Made by a program: the position numbers and the translations under genes. The notes below the pieces were generated by a model. It made no database searches and was not told the DNA's origin. It was given only the letters and a program-made list of their open reading frames with translations. Shown here in pieces: positions 1-8,649 of a stretch of 64,000 bases of DNA (the stretch's first letter is position 1; every line of letters begins with the position of its first letter). This stretch comes from Phaeobacter sp. 11ANDIMAR09. Its GTDB lineage: Bacteria; Pseudomonadota; Alphaproteobacteria; Rhodobacterales; Rhodobacteraceae. The stretch lies in NCBI RefSeq assembly GCF_001294455.1, contig NZ_LIKT01000001.1:1-64000 (forward strand). The letters run 5' to 3'.

Positions 1-117
1 CGATTAGTCATTTGGGATAGTTATCAACAGGTTAAGAAGGGGTGCAGGCGTATACCACAGATCTTTAGCCTCGGTGGGTGCAGAAGGTTTTGCGAAGATA
101 CTGCAGCGCAGCAAGAC

Positions 118-717
118 TCAGGCTGTGGCACGCTTTGGCACAAGGGGAAGACGGGTCGCAAGCAAGGCCAGGATCACAGCCAGGTAGATCAGCGGCTCGA
201 TCTGAAACCCCTTTGCCAGCATAACGAAATGCACCCCACCTAAGATTGCTACGGGATAGGTTAGCAGATGAAGACGCTTCCACCTGCGCCCCAGTCGCTT
301 GACCGAGATATTGTTTGACGTAACCGCCAGTGGCAGCATCAGAACAAACCCGACCATTCCGATGGTGATATAGGGCCGTTTGGCGATGTCCGCGAGGATC
401 TGGCTGATGATCTGCACATCCAGCAGCAACCAAACAAGCAGATGCAAGGCCACATAGGTGAAGGTGAGCAACCCCAGCGCCCGGCGAAACCTCATCAGAT
501 TCACGCCGACAAAGCGGCGCAAGGGCGTTACCGCCAGTCCCAAAACCAGAAGCTGCAGGGCGCGTTCCCCCATCTCATGTTCCAGGGCTTTCACCGGATC
601 AGGGCCCAAACCGCCGGTCACGCCCAGAAAGAGCAGCCAGGCAGGATAGAGCGCCCCAATGAGATACAGCGCCCAGGTCGGGATTTTGCGCAGGGTCGTG
701 TTCACAGTGTCAATCAT
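118..717 (-). CDS. msrQ: MsrQ, heme-binding membrane subunit of the MsrPQ methionine sulfoxide reductase
   Basis: About 199 residues and almost entirely hydrophobic, with roughly five to six membrane helices, matching the ferric-reductase-like YedZ/MsrQ family. In the known system this b-type heme protein passes electrons from the quinone pool or a flavin reductase across the inner membrane to MsrP. The start at 717 (MIDTVN...) is preferred because AAGGA lies about 10 bases before it and it fits the family N-terminus. An in-frame ATG at 738 would add seven residues. It follows msrP on the same strand, but after 260 bases that include a terminator-like hairpin, so it may be expressed at a lower level than msrP. 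Confidence 0.9.
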   Translation of the reverse strand: MIDTVNTTLRKIPTWALYLIGALYPAWLLFLGVTGGLGPDPVKALEHEMGERALQLLVLGLAVTPLRRFVGVNLMRFRRALGLLTFTYVALHLLVWLLLDVQIISQILADIAKRPYITIGMVGFVLMLPLAVTSNNISVKRLGRRWKRLHLLTYPVAILGGVHFVMLAKGFQIEPLIYLAVILALLATRLPLVPKRATA

Positions 718-896
718 CGGCGGTCTATCCTTATCCATTCAAACTTCAGCACCGTCACGCGCTCCTGAGAGATCACAAGACAGGATCCCGGGCTCACTCA
801 AAGATAGGTCATCCCCGCTCCAACCCCAAAGGAGATTGCAGCAATCTCACCCAGAGTTCAGGTAGGTTACAGATCAGCGCCGGGGTGAAGAGAACC

Positions 897-926
897 AAGA
901 GAAAAGGGCACCCCAGAGGGATGCCC
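897..926 (-). terminator. Hairpin with T-tract between msrP and msrQ
   Basis: On the minus strand a 9-bp stem (arms at 918-926 and 906-914, one G-U pair) with a 3-base loop is followed by TTTTCTCTT. This has the form of a Rho-independent terminator placed just after msrP and before msrQ. It would reduce read-through into msrQ. It is a prediction from sequence only. Confidence 0.5.
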
Positions 927-976
927 CAGCTTAGTGCAACCAACAAACTGCTCGGCAATGGGCCGGGGCTGTAGGG

Positions 977-1888
977 TCAAAAGAACTTGGTCAGGTCCAT
1001 CCCGTCATAAAGCGAAGCGACCTCATCGCTATAGCCGTTGAACATCAGGGTGTCCTGTCGGCTGGCAAACAGCCCGCCACCAAGGCGACGTTCAGAAGCC
1101 TGGCTCCAGCGCGGATGTGACACCTCCGGATTTACATTACTATAGAAGCCGTATTCCCGCGCGTTGGCCATATTCCAACTGGTCTCAGGCTCTTTGTCTG
1201 TAAGGGTGATCCGCACAATGGATTTGATCGACTTAAAGCCGTATTTCCATGGCACCACCAAACGCAATGGCGCACCGTTCTGATTGGGCAGGTCCTGACC
1301 AAAGATGCCGGTGGCCATCAGGGTCAGCGGGTGCATCGCCTCGTCCAGGCGCAGACCTTCGCGGTAGGGCCAGTCCAGCACCTGATAGGCAGTGCCGGGC
1401 ATCTCGGAGGGGCGATAGAGGGTTTCAAAAGCCACATATTTGGCGCCGCTTTGTACGCCAGCCAGGTTCAACAGATCGGCCAGTTCAAACCCGGTCCAGG
1501 GCACCACCATCGACCAGGCTTCAACACAGCGGAAGCGATAGATGCGCTCTTCCAGAGTCATCTCACCCAGGATCTGCTGGAAATCATAGTCGCCGGGGCG
1601 GTCCACCAGCCCGTCGATCTTGACGCTCCAGGGAGAGGTGGTCAGCTGACCTGCATATTTGGCAGGATCGCCCTTGCCGGTGCCAAACTCATAATAGTTG
1701 CAGTAGGTGGTGACATCCTCCCAGGAATTCGGCTCCAGCTCCTGGGCCTGTGCCGCCTGAGGCAAGGCACCCAGCCCGGCCAGACCGGCCGCACCGCCCA
1801 GACCCGCCATGATCTGGCGGCGGTTCAGAAAGGTGGCTTTGGGCGTCACATCAGCGGCGGTCAGGGTATTGGTCCAGCGGCGGGCCAT
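977..1888 (-). CDS. msrP: MsrP, periplasmic protein-methionine-sulfoxide reductase catalytic subunit
   Basis: This 303-residue protein belongs to the YedY/MsrP molybdopterin (sulfite oxidase fold) family, which reduces methionine sulfoxide in periplasmic proteins. A twin-arginine signal is visible (NRRQIM at residues 22-27, then a hydrophobic stretch and a QAAQAQ cleavage region), so the protein should be exported folded with its cofactor. The conserved molybdenum-ligand cysteine is in [10 protein letters not shown] (Cys121). AGGAGACGCCG precedes the ATG and supports the start. The membrane partner msrQ lies downstream on the same strand, as is usual for this pair. Confidence 0.95.
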   Translation of the reverse strand: MARRWTNTLTAADVTPKATFLNRRQIMAGLGGAAGLAGLGALPQAAQAQELEPNSWEDVTTYCNYYEFGTGKGDPAKYAGQLTTSPWSVKIDGLVDRPGDYDFQQILGEMTLEERIYRFRCVEAWSMVVPWTGFELADLLNLAGVQSGAKYVAFETLYRPSEMPGTAYQVLDWPYREGLRLDEAMHPLTLMATGIFGQDLPNQNGAPLRLVVPWKYGFKSIKSIVRITLTDKEPETSWNMANAREYGFYSNVNPEVSHPRWSQASERRLGGGLFASRQDTLMFNGYSDEVASLYDGMDLTKFF

Positions 1889-1959
1889 CGGCGTCTCCTA
1901 AGATAGATTGCTCTCTACTGGCCTAGCGTAGCCGGCACGCCAGGCCAAAACATATCATC

Positions 1960-3450
1960 TCACGTCTGCGCGACGGCACTGTAACTTGGCATGATCTCAC
2001 TCATCGGGCGGGACTGGCCATTCTCCTGCATAATCCGCACGTGACGGCGGCGCAGCTTGCGGGGCTCAGTGACGCCAACCGAGTGGGCAATGGTTTCGAC
2101 CTCTTTGATGATCTCAGTCGCATAGCGCGCCACGCGCTGGTCTTTATCTTCGACCACCAGGCCCTTTTGAAACCGCGGGTCATGGGTGGTGATGCCGGTG
2201 GGGCAGGTGTTCTTGTTGCATTTCAGCGCCTGAATGCAGCCCAGCGAGAACATAAAGCCGCGCGCCGAGGTGACAAAATCTGCGCCCGCCGCCAGCGCCC
2301 AGGCCACATCGCCGGGATTGACCAGTTTACCGCTAGAAATCAGCCGGATACGATCGCGAAACCCGTATTCATCACGCAGATTGCAGACCAGCGGCAGGGC
2401 TTCGCGCACCGACATGCCCACCAGATCAATCAGCGGCATGGGCGCAGCCCCGGTGCCACCTTCGCCGCCATCAATGGTAATGAAGTCCGGCGCCGCCTCA
2501 GGACGCGACGCAATCACCATGAACATCTCCCGCATCACCGCTTCGGAGCCAACAACGGTCTTGATGCCGACCGGCTTACCCGTCACCTCCCGCACATGAG
2601 AGATCATATCCAGCAAATCATCAAAACTCTTCATCTCGGGGTGGCGGTTGGGTGAGATGCTGGCCTCGCCTTCCGGAATACCACGAATGGCAGCAATTTC
2701 GGCGCTGACCTTTTCGGCCGGCAGGATGCCACCTTTGCCCGGCTTGGCGCCCTGCGACAGTTTTAGCTCAAACATCCGCACCGTAGGATTGGCCGCCACC
2801 GCGCGCAGCTTTTCATCGTCAAACCCGCCCTCGGCATTGCGCACGCCGTATTTGGCGGTGCCAATCTGAAAGACGATATCGCAGCCCCCCTCCAGATGAA
2901 ACGGGCTGAGGCCACCCTCGCCAGTGTTCAACCAAACACCCGCCTTGCGCGCGCCACGGCTGAGCGCCCGCACAGCGGGCTGTGACAGCGCACCATAGCT
3001 CATGCCCGAGATATTAAAGAAGGAGGGCGCCATATAGGGCACCCGCGCCTGCGCCCCGATGCACAGCGTCTCGGTCTTGGCATATTGGTCATTCAGCGGC
3101 GGGAAGGGTGCATTCACAAAGATCGGCGTACCGGGCACCGAAATATTGCGCGTCGATCCAAAGGCAACCGTATTGCCGACACCCTCGGCAGAGCGCCCAA
3201 CCCATTCGCGTTGGGCCCGGTTAAAGGGCAGTTCTTCGCGGTCCATAGCAAAGAAATACTGACGGAAAAACTCCCCCATGGTGCTGAACAGATGACGAAA
3301 TCTGCCAACAACAGGATAGTTCCTGCGGATCGCATCATGGGTCTGCAGCCGATCGACAAAGAAGAGCAAAAGACCAACCAGAACCAAAGCCCCAAGTAAG
3401 AAAACAAAACCAAGTGCGAGAAACTCTATAGCTTTTGCCGCGAAACCCAT
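1960..3450 (-). CDS. Membrane-anchored FMN-binding glutamate synthase family protein
   Basis: About 496 residues. After an N-terminal hydrophobic segment (MGFAAKAIEFLALGFVFLLG, about residues 1-30), the protein matches the FMN- and Fe-S-binding domain of the glutamate synthase large subunit. Visible features are a glycine-rich phosphate-binding stretch (GGEGGTGAAP) and the cysteine cluster CIQALKCNKNTCPTG, which binds an Fe-S cluster in this family. The N-terminal glutaminase domain of true GltB is absent, so it is not a complete glutamate synthase. The start at 3450 is preferred over the longer frame to 3510 because the membrane segment begins there. The physiological reaction is not known to me. 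Confidence 0.85.
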   Translation of the reverse strand: MGFAAKAIEFLALGFVFLLGALVLVGLLLFFVDRLQTHDAIRRNYPVVGRFRHLFSTMGEFFRQYFFAMDREELPFNRAQREWVGRSAEGVGNTVAFGSTRNISVPGTPIFVNAPFPPLNDQYAKTETLCIGAQARVPYMAPSFFNISGMSYGALSQPAVRALSRGARKAGVWLNTGEGGLSPFHLEGGCDIVFQIGTAKYGVRNAEGGFDDEKLRAVAANPTVRMFELKLSQGAKPGKGGILPAEKVSAEIAAIRGIPEGEASISPNRHPEMKSFDDLLDMISHVREVTGKPVGIKTVVGSEAVMREMFMVIASRPEAAPDFITIDGGEGGTGAAPMPLIDLVGMSVREALPLVCNLRDEYGFRDRIRLISSGKLVNPGDVAWALAAGADFVTSARGFMFSLGCIQALKCNKNTCPTGITTHDPRFQKGLVVEDKDQRVARYATEIIKEVETIAHSVGVTEPRKLRRRHVRIMQENGQSRPMSEIMPSYSAVAQT

Positions 3451-3567
3451 GCAAAAATCCCTATATATACATGTACAGGTGGCCCGGTGCTGCCTGTATC
3501 TATTCCCCAAAATGAAGGGGATGCTCTATTTGAGCAATACACCGCAGATCACATTGGGAGAATTCAA

Positions 3568-4014
3568 ATGAAACATTTTGCCACCGCCATTGCCCTTGGC
3601 ACGCTGCTCTTTACCCCCGCCTTTGCTCAGGATCAGGCCATGGTCAGCTATGCGACAGAGCTGGAGTATGATGATGTCACATTTGGTCTCGAAAGCGCCA
3701 TCACCGACCGTGGTCTGGTGGTCGATCATATCAGCCATGTCGGCGAAATGCTGGAGCGCACCCGCGTCGATGTGGGGTCAGAGGTGGTGCTGTTTGACCG
3801 CGCAGATGTCTATTCTTTCTGCTCGGCCAAACTGTCGCGTCAGGTGATGGAGGCAGATCCGATGAATATCACCTTCTGTCCCTATGACATCTTTGTCGCC
3901 CAGCGCCCCGGCGAAGACAGTGTGACCATCGGGTTTCGCAGCTTTCCTGAAGGCGAGATGCAGATCATTCAGAACCTGCTGGATGAGATTGCGCGCGAAG
4001 CCATCGAGGAATAG
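3568..4014 (+). CDS. Secreted DUF302 domain protein
   Basis: This 148-residue protein has a clear signal peptide (MKHFATAIALGTLLFTPAFAQ, cleavage near residue 21) and a mature domain like the DUF302 family (a short alpha/beta fold; SVTIGFRSFPEG near the C-terminus). The ATG at 3568 follows GGGAGAATTCAA, a good ribosome binding site, so the longer in-frame extension to 3487 is not needed. It contains two cysteines (in FCSAK and FCPYD) that could form a disulfide in the periplasm. It diverges from the glutamate-synthase-like gene and converges on clpB. No function is assigned to this family with confidence. Confidence 0.8.
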   Translation: MKHFATAIALGTLLFTPAFAQDQAMVSYATELEYDDVTFGLESAITDRGLVVDHISHVGEMLERTRVDVGSEVVLFDRADVYSFCSAKLSRQVMEADPMNITFCPYDIFVAQRPGEDSVTIGFRSFPEGEMQIIQNLLDEIAREAIEE

Positions 4015-4044
4015 GCAAACCGCCAAACAGGATTTGATCATAGA

Positions 4045-4078
4045 AAAGCCCGCCGGATTGGCGGGCTTTGCTTTTTTC
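4045..4078. terminator. Rho-independent terminator between convergent genes
   Basis: A perfect 10-bp stem (AAAGCCCGCC at 4045-4054 and GGCGGGCTTT at 4060-4069) with a 5-base loop is followed by GCTTTTTT. The A-rich left flank means it could also work for the minus-strand clpB transcript. It sits exactly between the stops of the DUF302 gene and clpB. Confidence 0.85.
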
Positions 4079-4101
4079 AGGAACCAGATTGATCCAAGGG
4101 A

Positions 4102-6720
4102 TCAATGCACCACCGCATCATCCGGTTTTGGCCGCTCGGAGGTGCCAAGCCGATCCCCAATGATCAGCCCCTCGCCACCTGCGGAAACCGGCACGGTATC
4201 ACCATCCTTGACCTCACCGCTCAACAGCAGCTCGGCCAGGGCGTTCTGCAGGGCCCGCTGGATCACCCGTTTGAGCGGGCGTGCCCCAAAGACCGGATCA
4301 TAGCCTTCATCCGCCAGCCAGGTCTTGGCGCCCTCATCCAGCGACAGGGTGATCTTGCGCGCAGCCAGACGTTTGGCCAGGCGGGCGATCTGGATATCAA
4401 CGATCCCATCCATATCCTTGCGCGCCAGCCGATCAAAGATGATGGTCTCATCCAACCGGTTGAGAAACTCAGGCCGGAAATGAGCCTTGACCGCATCCAT
4501 CACATCGCGCTTGGCATCCGAGGCATCGGCGCCTTCGGGCAGTTGGCTCAGCGCCTGCGCGCCGAGGTTGGAGGTCAGGATGATCAGCGTCTGCTTGAAG
4601 TCCACTGTACGACCCTGGCCATCGGTGAGCATGCCGTCATCCAGAACCTGCAACAGCACGTTAAAGACATCCGGGTGGGCCTTTTCCACCTCATCAAACA
4701 ACACCACCTGATAGGGGCGACGCCGCACTGCTTCGGTCAAAGCACCGCCTTCGTCATAGCCAACATAGCCGGGAGGCGCCCCGATCAGACGGGCGACGCT
4801 GTGTTTCTCCATGTATTCCGACATGTCGATCCGCACCATGGCGTTGTCATCGTCGAACAGGAAGTTGGCAACAGCCTTGGTCAGCTCGGTTTTCCCCACC
4901 CCGGTTGGCCCGAGGAACAGGAAAGATCCCAGCGGGCGGTTCTCATCATTGAGCCCCGCACGCGCCCGGCGCACCGCATTGGCCACGGCCGTGACCGGCG
5001 CGTTCTGGCCGATGACGCGGGAGTGCAGCTCATCCTCCATGCGCAGCAGTTTCTCGCGCTCACCCTCCAACATTTTGGAGGTAGGGATACCAGTCCAGCG
5101 CTCGACCACTCCGGCGATCTGTTCGGGGCGCACGGCTTCTTCCACCATAACGCCCTGCTCTTCGCGGCTTTCGGCCTCGACAAGCTGCTTTTCCAGGTCA
5201 GGGATCACACCATAGGAGAGCTCCCCGGCGCGGGCCAGGTTGGCCTCACGCTTGGCGATCTCCAGATCAGCGCGGGCGCGGTCCAACTGTTCCTTGATAT
5301 CGCGGGCTCCGGCCAGCTTATCGCGTTCGGCCTGCCACTGCGCGGTCATCTCGGCGCTCTGCTCTTGCAGATCCGACAGTTCCTTTTGCAGCGTTTCAAG
5401 ACGATCCTTGGAGGCAGCATCCTCTTCGACCTTCAGCGCCTCTTCCTCGATCTGCATCTGCAGGATCTGGCGGTCGAGCGCATCCAGCTCTTCGGGTTTG
5501 CTGTCCACCTGCATCCGCAGTCGGCTGGCGGCCTCATCCACCAGATCGATGGCCTTATCCGGCAGGAAACGATCGGTGATATAGCGGTTCGACAGAGTCG
5601 CCGCCGCAACCAATGCCGCATCAGCAATGCGCACCCCGTGGTGCAGCTCGTATTTTTCCTTGATGCCGCGCAGGATCGACACGGTGTCCTCCACCGTGGG
5701 CTCCTGCACCACAACCGGCTGGAAACGACGGGCCAGAGCCGCGTCTTTTTCCACATATTTCCGGTATTCATCCAGCGTAGTGGCCCCGATACAATGCAGC
5801 TCGCCACGCGCCAAGGCGGGTTTGATCAGGTTCGCCGCATCCATGGCACCGTCAGATTTACCCGCGCCGACCAGCGTGTGCATCTCATCAATAAACAGGA
5901 TGATCTCGCCAGCCGCCTCGGTCACCTCGGTCAAAACCGCCTTCAGACGCTCTTCAAACTCACCACGGTATTTGGCGCCAGCAATCAGCGCGCCCATGTC
6001 CAGCGACAGCAGCTGCTTGTCCCGTAGGCTTTCAGGCACATCGCCATTCACAATCCGCAGAGCCATGCCCTCGGCGATGGCGGTTTTACCCACACCGGGT
6101 TCCCCAATCAGCACCGGATTATTCTTGGTCCGGCGGCTCAACACCTGCATGGCGCGGCGGATTTCCTCATCCCGGCCAATGATCGGGTCGATCTTGCCTT
6201 CGCGCGCCGCCTCAGTCAGGTCGCGAGCGTATTTCTTCAGCGCGTCATAGCCCTCTTCAGCGGTCGCGCTGTCTGCAGTGCGCCCCTTGCGGATATCATT
6301 GATCGCTTCATTCAGCTTTTGCGCGGAAACACCGCCTGCCTCCAACGCCTCCTTGGCTTTGGATTTCACCATGCACAGCGCCATCAGCACCCGCTCGACG
6401 GGGACAAAACTGTCGCCAGCCTTTTCGGCAATCTTACTGGCCTCATCCAGAACCTTGGCCGTTTGCCCGTCTAGATAAACCTGCGCAGCGTCGCCGCTGA
6501 CCTTGGGCAACTTGCTCACCGCCAGATCCACAGATTCGATCACCCGGACGGCATTGCCCCCAGATTTTCCAATCAGGTTGGCTGCGAGCCCCTGATCATC
6601 ATCCATCAATGCTTTGAGAAGATGTTCCGGCACCATCCGCTGGTGCTCTTCGCGCATCGCAATCGTCTGCGCCGCCTGCACGAAACCCCGTGCCCGCTCA
6701 GTGAACTTGTTCAAGTCCAT
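4102..6720 (-). CDS. clpB: ClpB, ATP-dependent disaggregase (Hsp100)
   Basis: The 872-residue length is normal for ClpB. The order is an N-terminal Clp repeat domain (about 1-150), a first AAA+ domain with Walker A GEPGVGKT and Walker B LFIDEMHT, a long coiled-coil middle domain (about 410-530) that distinguishes ClpB from ClpA and ClpC, a second AAA+ domain with GPTGVGKT, and the D2-small domain. With DnaK/DnaJ/GrpE it extracts and refolds aggregated proteins in the cytoplasm. The gene stands alone, with a candidate RpoH promoter upstream at 6801-6828 and a bidirectional terminator after the stop. Confidence 0.98.
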   Translation of the reverse strand: MDLNKFTERARGFVQAAQTIAMREEHQRMVPEHLLKALMDDDQGLAANLIGKSGGNAVRVIESVDLAVSKLPKVSGDAAQVYLDGQTAKVLDEASKIAEKAGDSFVPVERVLMALCMVKSKAKEALEAGGVSAQKLNEAINDIRKGRTADSATAEEGYDALKKYARDLTEAAREGKIDPIIGRDEEIRRAMQVLSRRTKNNPVLIGEPGVGKTAIAEGMALRIVNGDVPESLRDKQLLSLDMGALIAGAKYRGEFEERLKAVLTEVTEAAGEIILFIDEMHTLVGAGKSDGAMDAANLIKPALARGELHCIGATTLDEYRKYVEKDAALARRFQPVVVQEPTVEDTVSILRGIKEKYELHHGVRIADAALVAAATLSNRYITDRFLPDKAIDLVDEAASRLRMQVDSKPEELDALDRQILQMQIEEEALKVEEDAASKDRLETLQKELSDLQEQSAEMTAQWQAERDKLAGARDIKEQLDRARADLEIAKREANLARAGELSYGVIPDLEKQLVEAESREEQGVMVEEAVRPEQIAGVVERWTGIPTSKMLEGEREKLLRMEDELHSRVIGQNAPVTAVANAVRRARAGLNDENRPLGSFLFLGPTGVGKTELTKAVANFLFDDDNAMVRIDMSEYMEKHSVARLIGAPPGYVGYDEGGALTEAVRRRPYQVVLFDEVEKAHPDVFNVLLQVLDDGMLTDGQGRTVDFKQTLIILTSNLGAQALSQLPEGADASDAKRDVMDAVKAHFRPEFLNRLDETIIFDRLARKDMDGIVDIQIARLAKRLAARKITLSLDEGAKTWLADEGYDPVFGARPLKRVIQRALQNALAELLLSGEVKDGDTVPVSAGGEGLIIGDRLGTSERPKPDDAVVH

Positions 6721-6800
6721 GTCTCTCTCCTTTTACAAGCGCCCGAATAGATATGCTGCGCCCGCTTTGCGGCACGCCCCGGTTCGGGCCTCACAGATCA

Positions 6801-6828
6801 ATTTGGGAGGTCTTACCGCCTCTTCAAG
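6801..6828 (-). promoter_or_regulatory. Candidate RpoH (sigma-32) heat-shock promoter of clpB
   Basis: On the minus strand, CTTGAA (6828-6823) is followed after 14 bases by TCCCAAAT (6808-6801). The known sigma-32 consensus is CTTGAA-N13-15-CCCCATNT, so the -35 element is perfect and the -10 matches 6 of 8. Transcription would start near 6793, giving a leader of about 70 bases before the clpB ATG. clpB is a classical heat-shock gene, which fits. Confidence 0.5.
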
Positions 6829-6970
6829 ATCATACTGAGTCAAAATTGCTGAAAAATCCCTGATATGGCTCAAAACGAAACCCGATTTCCGGGGTTTTGG
6901 GCTTTCTTCATGACGGTCTGCGCAGTAGGAAAGCGCCAATCCCCTCAGCCCAGATACCCGGAGAAGCCTC

Positions 6971-7678
6971 ATGTCCCAGACCACAGCCGACGACCGCCTG
7001 ATTGTTGCCATGGATGTTCCGGATGCACTCGCTGGCCTAAAACTGGCCGAGCAGCTGGGCGATGCGGTGTCCTTCTACAAGATCGGCCTGGGCATGCTCA
7101 CTGGCGGCGGGCTCGCGTTGGCCAATGAGATGAAACAGGAACTGGGCAAGCGCATCTTTCTCGATATGAAGCTGTTTGACATCGGTGCAACGGTGGAAAA
7201 GGCCGTGCGCGGTTTGGCCCAGTTTGATCTGGATTTCCTCACCGTACATGGCGACCCCTATGTGGTGCGCGCCGCCAAGGAAGGCGCTGCGGGCAAGGAC
7301 ATGAAGATCCTCGCCGTGACCATCCTCACCTCGCTGGACCGCGGAGATCTGGACGGCGCACTGATCAAACCCGGCGAGATTCGCGATCTGGTGCAGGAGC
7401 GCGCCGGCAAGGCCTTTGCTTCTGGCGCCGACGGGGTGATTGCCAGCCCACAGGAGGCCGCGCTGATCCGCGCCCTGCCCGAAGCCAATGGCAAGCTGAT
7501 TGTCACCCCCGGTGTGCGTCCTACGGGTACAGCTCTGGGTGATCAAAAGCGGGTCGCGACCCCGGGTGCCGCCATTGCAGACGGTGCAGATCACATCGTG
7601 GTGGGCCGCCCCATCTGGCAGGCCGAAAGCCCCCGAGCAGCGGCATTGGCCATTCTGGATGAGCTTCGCAGTCTCTAA
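6971..7678 (+). CDS. pyrF: PyrF, orotidine 5'-phosphate decarboxylase
   Basis: This 235-residue class I OMP decarboxylase carries out the last step of UMP synthesis (orotidine 5'-phosphate to UMP and CO2). The catalytic Asp-Lys-Asp array is visible in FLDMKLFDIGATV (about residues 59-71), and the phosphate-binding C-terminal loop in ADHIVVGRPIWQA. The start is supported by GGAGAAGCCTC just upstream. It diverges from clpB across a 250-base spacer. The 3' side carries two strong hairpins (7735-7773 and 7808-7840) before the structured RNA candidate. Confidence 0.97.
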   Translation: MSQTTADDRLIVAMDVPDALAGLKLAEQLGDAVSFYKIGLGMLTGGGLALANEMKQELGKRIFLDMKLFDIGATVEKAVRGLAQFDLDFLTVHGDPYVVRAAKEGAAGKDMKILAVTILTSLDRGDLDGALIKPGEIRDLVQERAGKAFASGADGVIASPQEAALIRALPEANGKLIVTPGVRPTGTALGDQKRVATPGAAIADGADHIVVGRPIWQAESPRAAALAILDELRSL

Positions 7679-7734
7679 AGCTTCAAACAGGCGCTGGCCG
7701 GGTCAAGAACCTTCCAGAAATCAGGGATATTTAG

Positions 7735-7773
7735 GAGGGCGTTTTGCCAATCAGAACGGCAATGAGCGCCCTC
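7735..7773 (+). other. Two-tier hairpin in the pyrF 3' region
   Basis: An outer 7-bp stem (GAGGGCG at 7735-7741, CGCCCTC at 7767-7773) encloses an inner 5-bp stem (TTGCC at 7744-7748, GGCAA at 7758-7762). It lies 57 bases after the pyrF stop. No T-tract follows, so it may be an mRNA-stabilising end or part of a Rho-dependent terminator rather than an intrinsic one. Confidence 0.4.
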
Positions 7774-7807
7774 AGAACTCCAGACTCCCATAAAATCAGC
7801 ACAAAAT

Positions 7808-7840
7808 AACTCCGGACATGCTTCCGTCATGCCCGGAGTT
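7808..7840 (-). other. Strong 13-base-arm hairpin between pyrF and the RNA candidate
   Basis: The arms AACTCCGGACATG (7808-7820) and CATGCCCGGAGTT (7828-7840) pair over 12 of 13 positions around a 7-base loop. On the minus strand it is followed by ATTTTGTGCTGATTTT, so it could be an intrinsic terminator for minus-strand transcription. No minus-strand gene ends just before it, however; the nearest, the NUDIX gene, stops at 8155. Its role is therefore unclear. Confidence 0.4.
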
Positions 7841-7890
7841 AACGCGCACGCATCGAGTTTACGTAAGGTCAATGCGCTGTATTCAGTTGG

Positions 7891-8096
7891 AAATTTCATC
7901 ACCGGGCGACAACTGTGCCAAATTGTCCCGTGACGGGAAAGCCACAGGCCGGGGGGAGGCCTCGGCCGCAACACCAGATGAAATTTGCGAAAGCCTATGA
8001 GATAGGCGATTCTAACCTAGAGACACTCCCCGACGGGCTCCTCTTCCTGAGGTCCGTCTTCCTTACCCCCGCCCCAGAGCGGGGGGGTTTTTTCCC
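7891..8096 (+). ncRNA. Candidate structured small RNA of about 205 nt, unclassified
   Basis: This gene-free stretch folds almost completely on paper and ends in a strong plus-strand terminator. A perfect 10-bp long-range helix (AAATTTCATC at 7891-7900 with GATGAAATTT at 7977-7986) encloses two hairpins (7903-7930; 7947-7967 with an 8-bp stem). It is followed by hairpins at 7993-8007 (GCCTAT-GAG-ATAGGC) and 8032-8058 (loop CTCTTCCT, pyrimidine-rich and possibly anti-Shine-Dalgarno), then the terminator. A weak promoter is possible upstream (TTTACG near 7858, TATTCA near 7880). I could not match it to tmRNA, RNase P RNA, SRP RNA or a known riboswitch by eye; 6S-like RNA is not excluded. Confidence 0.45.
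8066..8096 (+). terminator. Rho-independent terminator of the RNA candidate
   Basis: A 7-bp all-G/C stem (CCCCCGC at 8066-8072, GCGGGGG at 8079-8085) with a 6-base loop is followed by GGTTTTTT. The orientation is plus strand. No protein gene on the plus strand ends within 380 bases upstream, so it most likely ends a non-coding transcript. Confidence 0.8.
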
Positions 8097-8154
8097 GAAA
8101 AATCCAACCAAACCAACCCGCAGAGGCGATTCCTTGGTGAATCGCGCCCTGCAA

Positions 8155-8553
8155 TCAGTGGCCAAGATAGCTTTGCAGCTGTTCGGCAAAAGGGGGCACG
8201 GCCAGGGCATGGTCGCAATAGCTGACAGGGTCCATCAATTGCCAATACTGCCCCTCGGAGCCAAGTTGGACTTGGTTCACCAGATCCGCCGGTTGATGAC
8301 TGACAAAGAACCAAACCAACCCACGCGGGCGCTGATAGCTGTTGGACCAGCTCAGTTCTGATGTCGGGATTGTCAGGCCAACCTCTTCCAGGGTTTCCCG
8401 CAACACGCAATCTTCTGGGCTCTCGGTGCCTTCGCGCCCTCCGCCCGGCAGATCCCAATAGCCAGGATAGGGAATATCCGGCTTGTCATCGCGCTTGATG
8501 ACCAAAAGCTGTGGACCTAGAAACAGGGCCAATTTTGCACCGGAAAAAGACAT
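8155..8553 (-). CDS. NUDIX hydrolase
   Basis: This 132-residue protein has a perfect NUDIX box: G-x5-E-x7-RETLEEVGL, beginning in GGGREGTESPED. The family hydrolyses nucleoside diphosphates linked to another group, often as a pool-cleaning step; the substrate cannot be read from this sequence. The start at 8553 (MSFSGAKLALFLG) begins just at the fold and follows an AGAGAT motif. The longer open frame to 8766 overlaps dinB and is rejected. It is divergent from dinB with only about 96 bases between. Confidence 0.85.
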   Translation of the reverse strand: MSFSGAKLALFLGPQLLVIKRDDKPDIPYPGYWDLPGGGREGTESPEDCVLRETLEEVGLTIPTSELSWSNSYQRPRGLVWFFVSHQPADLVNQVQLGSEGQYWQLMDPVSYCDHALAVPPFAEQLQSYLGH

Positions 8554-8649
8554 GTTTATCTCTTGATATCGGATCGCTCTAAAGACAAGTCGCGACAGCA
8601 GCGGTAAACTGCTGCATCGTCCGCCCAGAGATATAGACCCTACTGCGCC

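Noticed and set aside
20-35. TTATCAACA, similar to a DnaA box, at the left edge
   Set aside because: A single near-match with no cluster of boxes, no dnaA/dnaN or AT-rich unwinding region; chance is sufficient.
4105-6027. 640-codon plus-strand open frame
   Set aside because: It is exactly antisense to clpB in the same codon register; its His/Gln-rich product is typical of a shadow of a GC-rich gene.
8554-8649. Search for a LexA box before dinB
   Set aside because: No GTTC-N7-GTTC or close variant is present in the divergent spacer.
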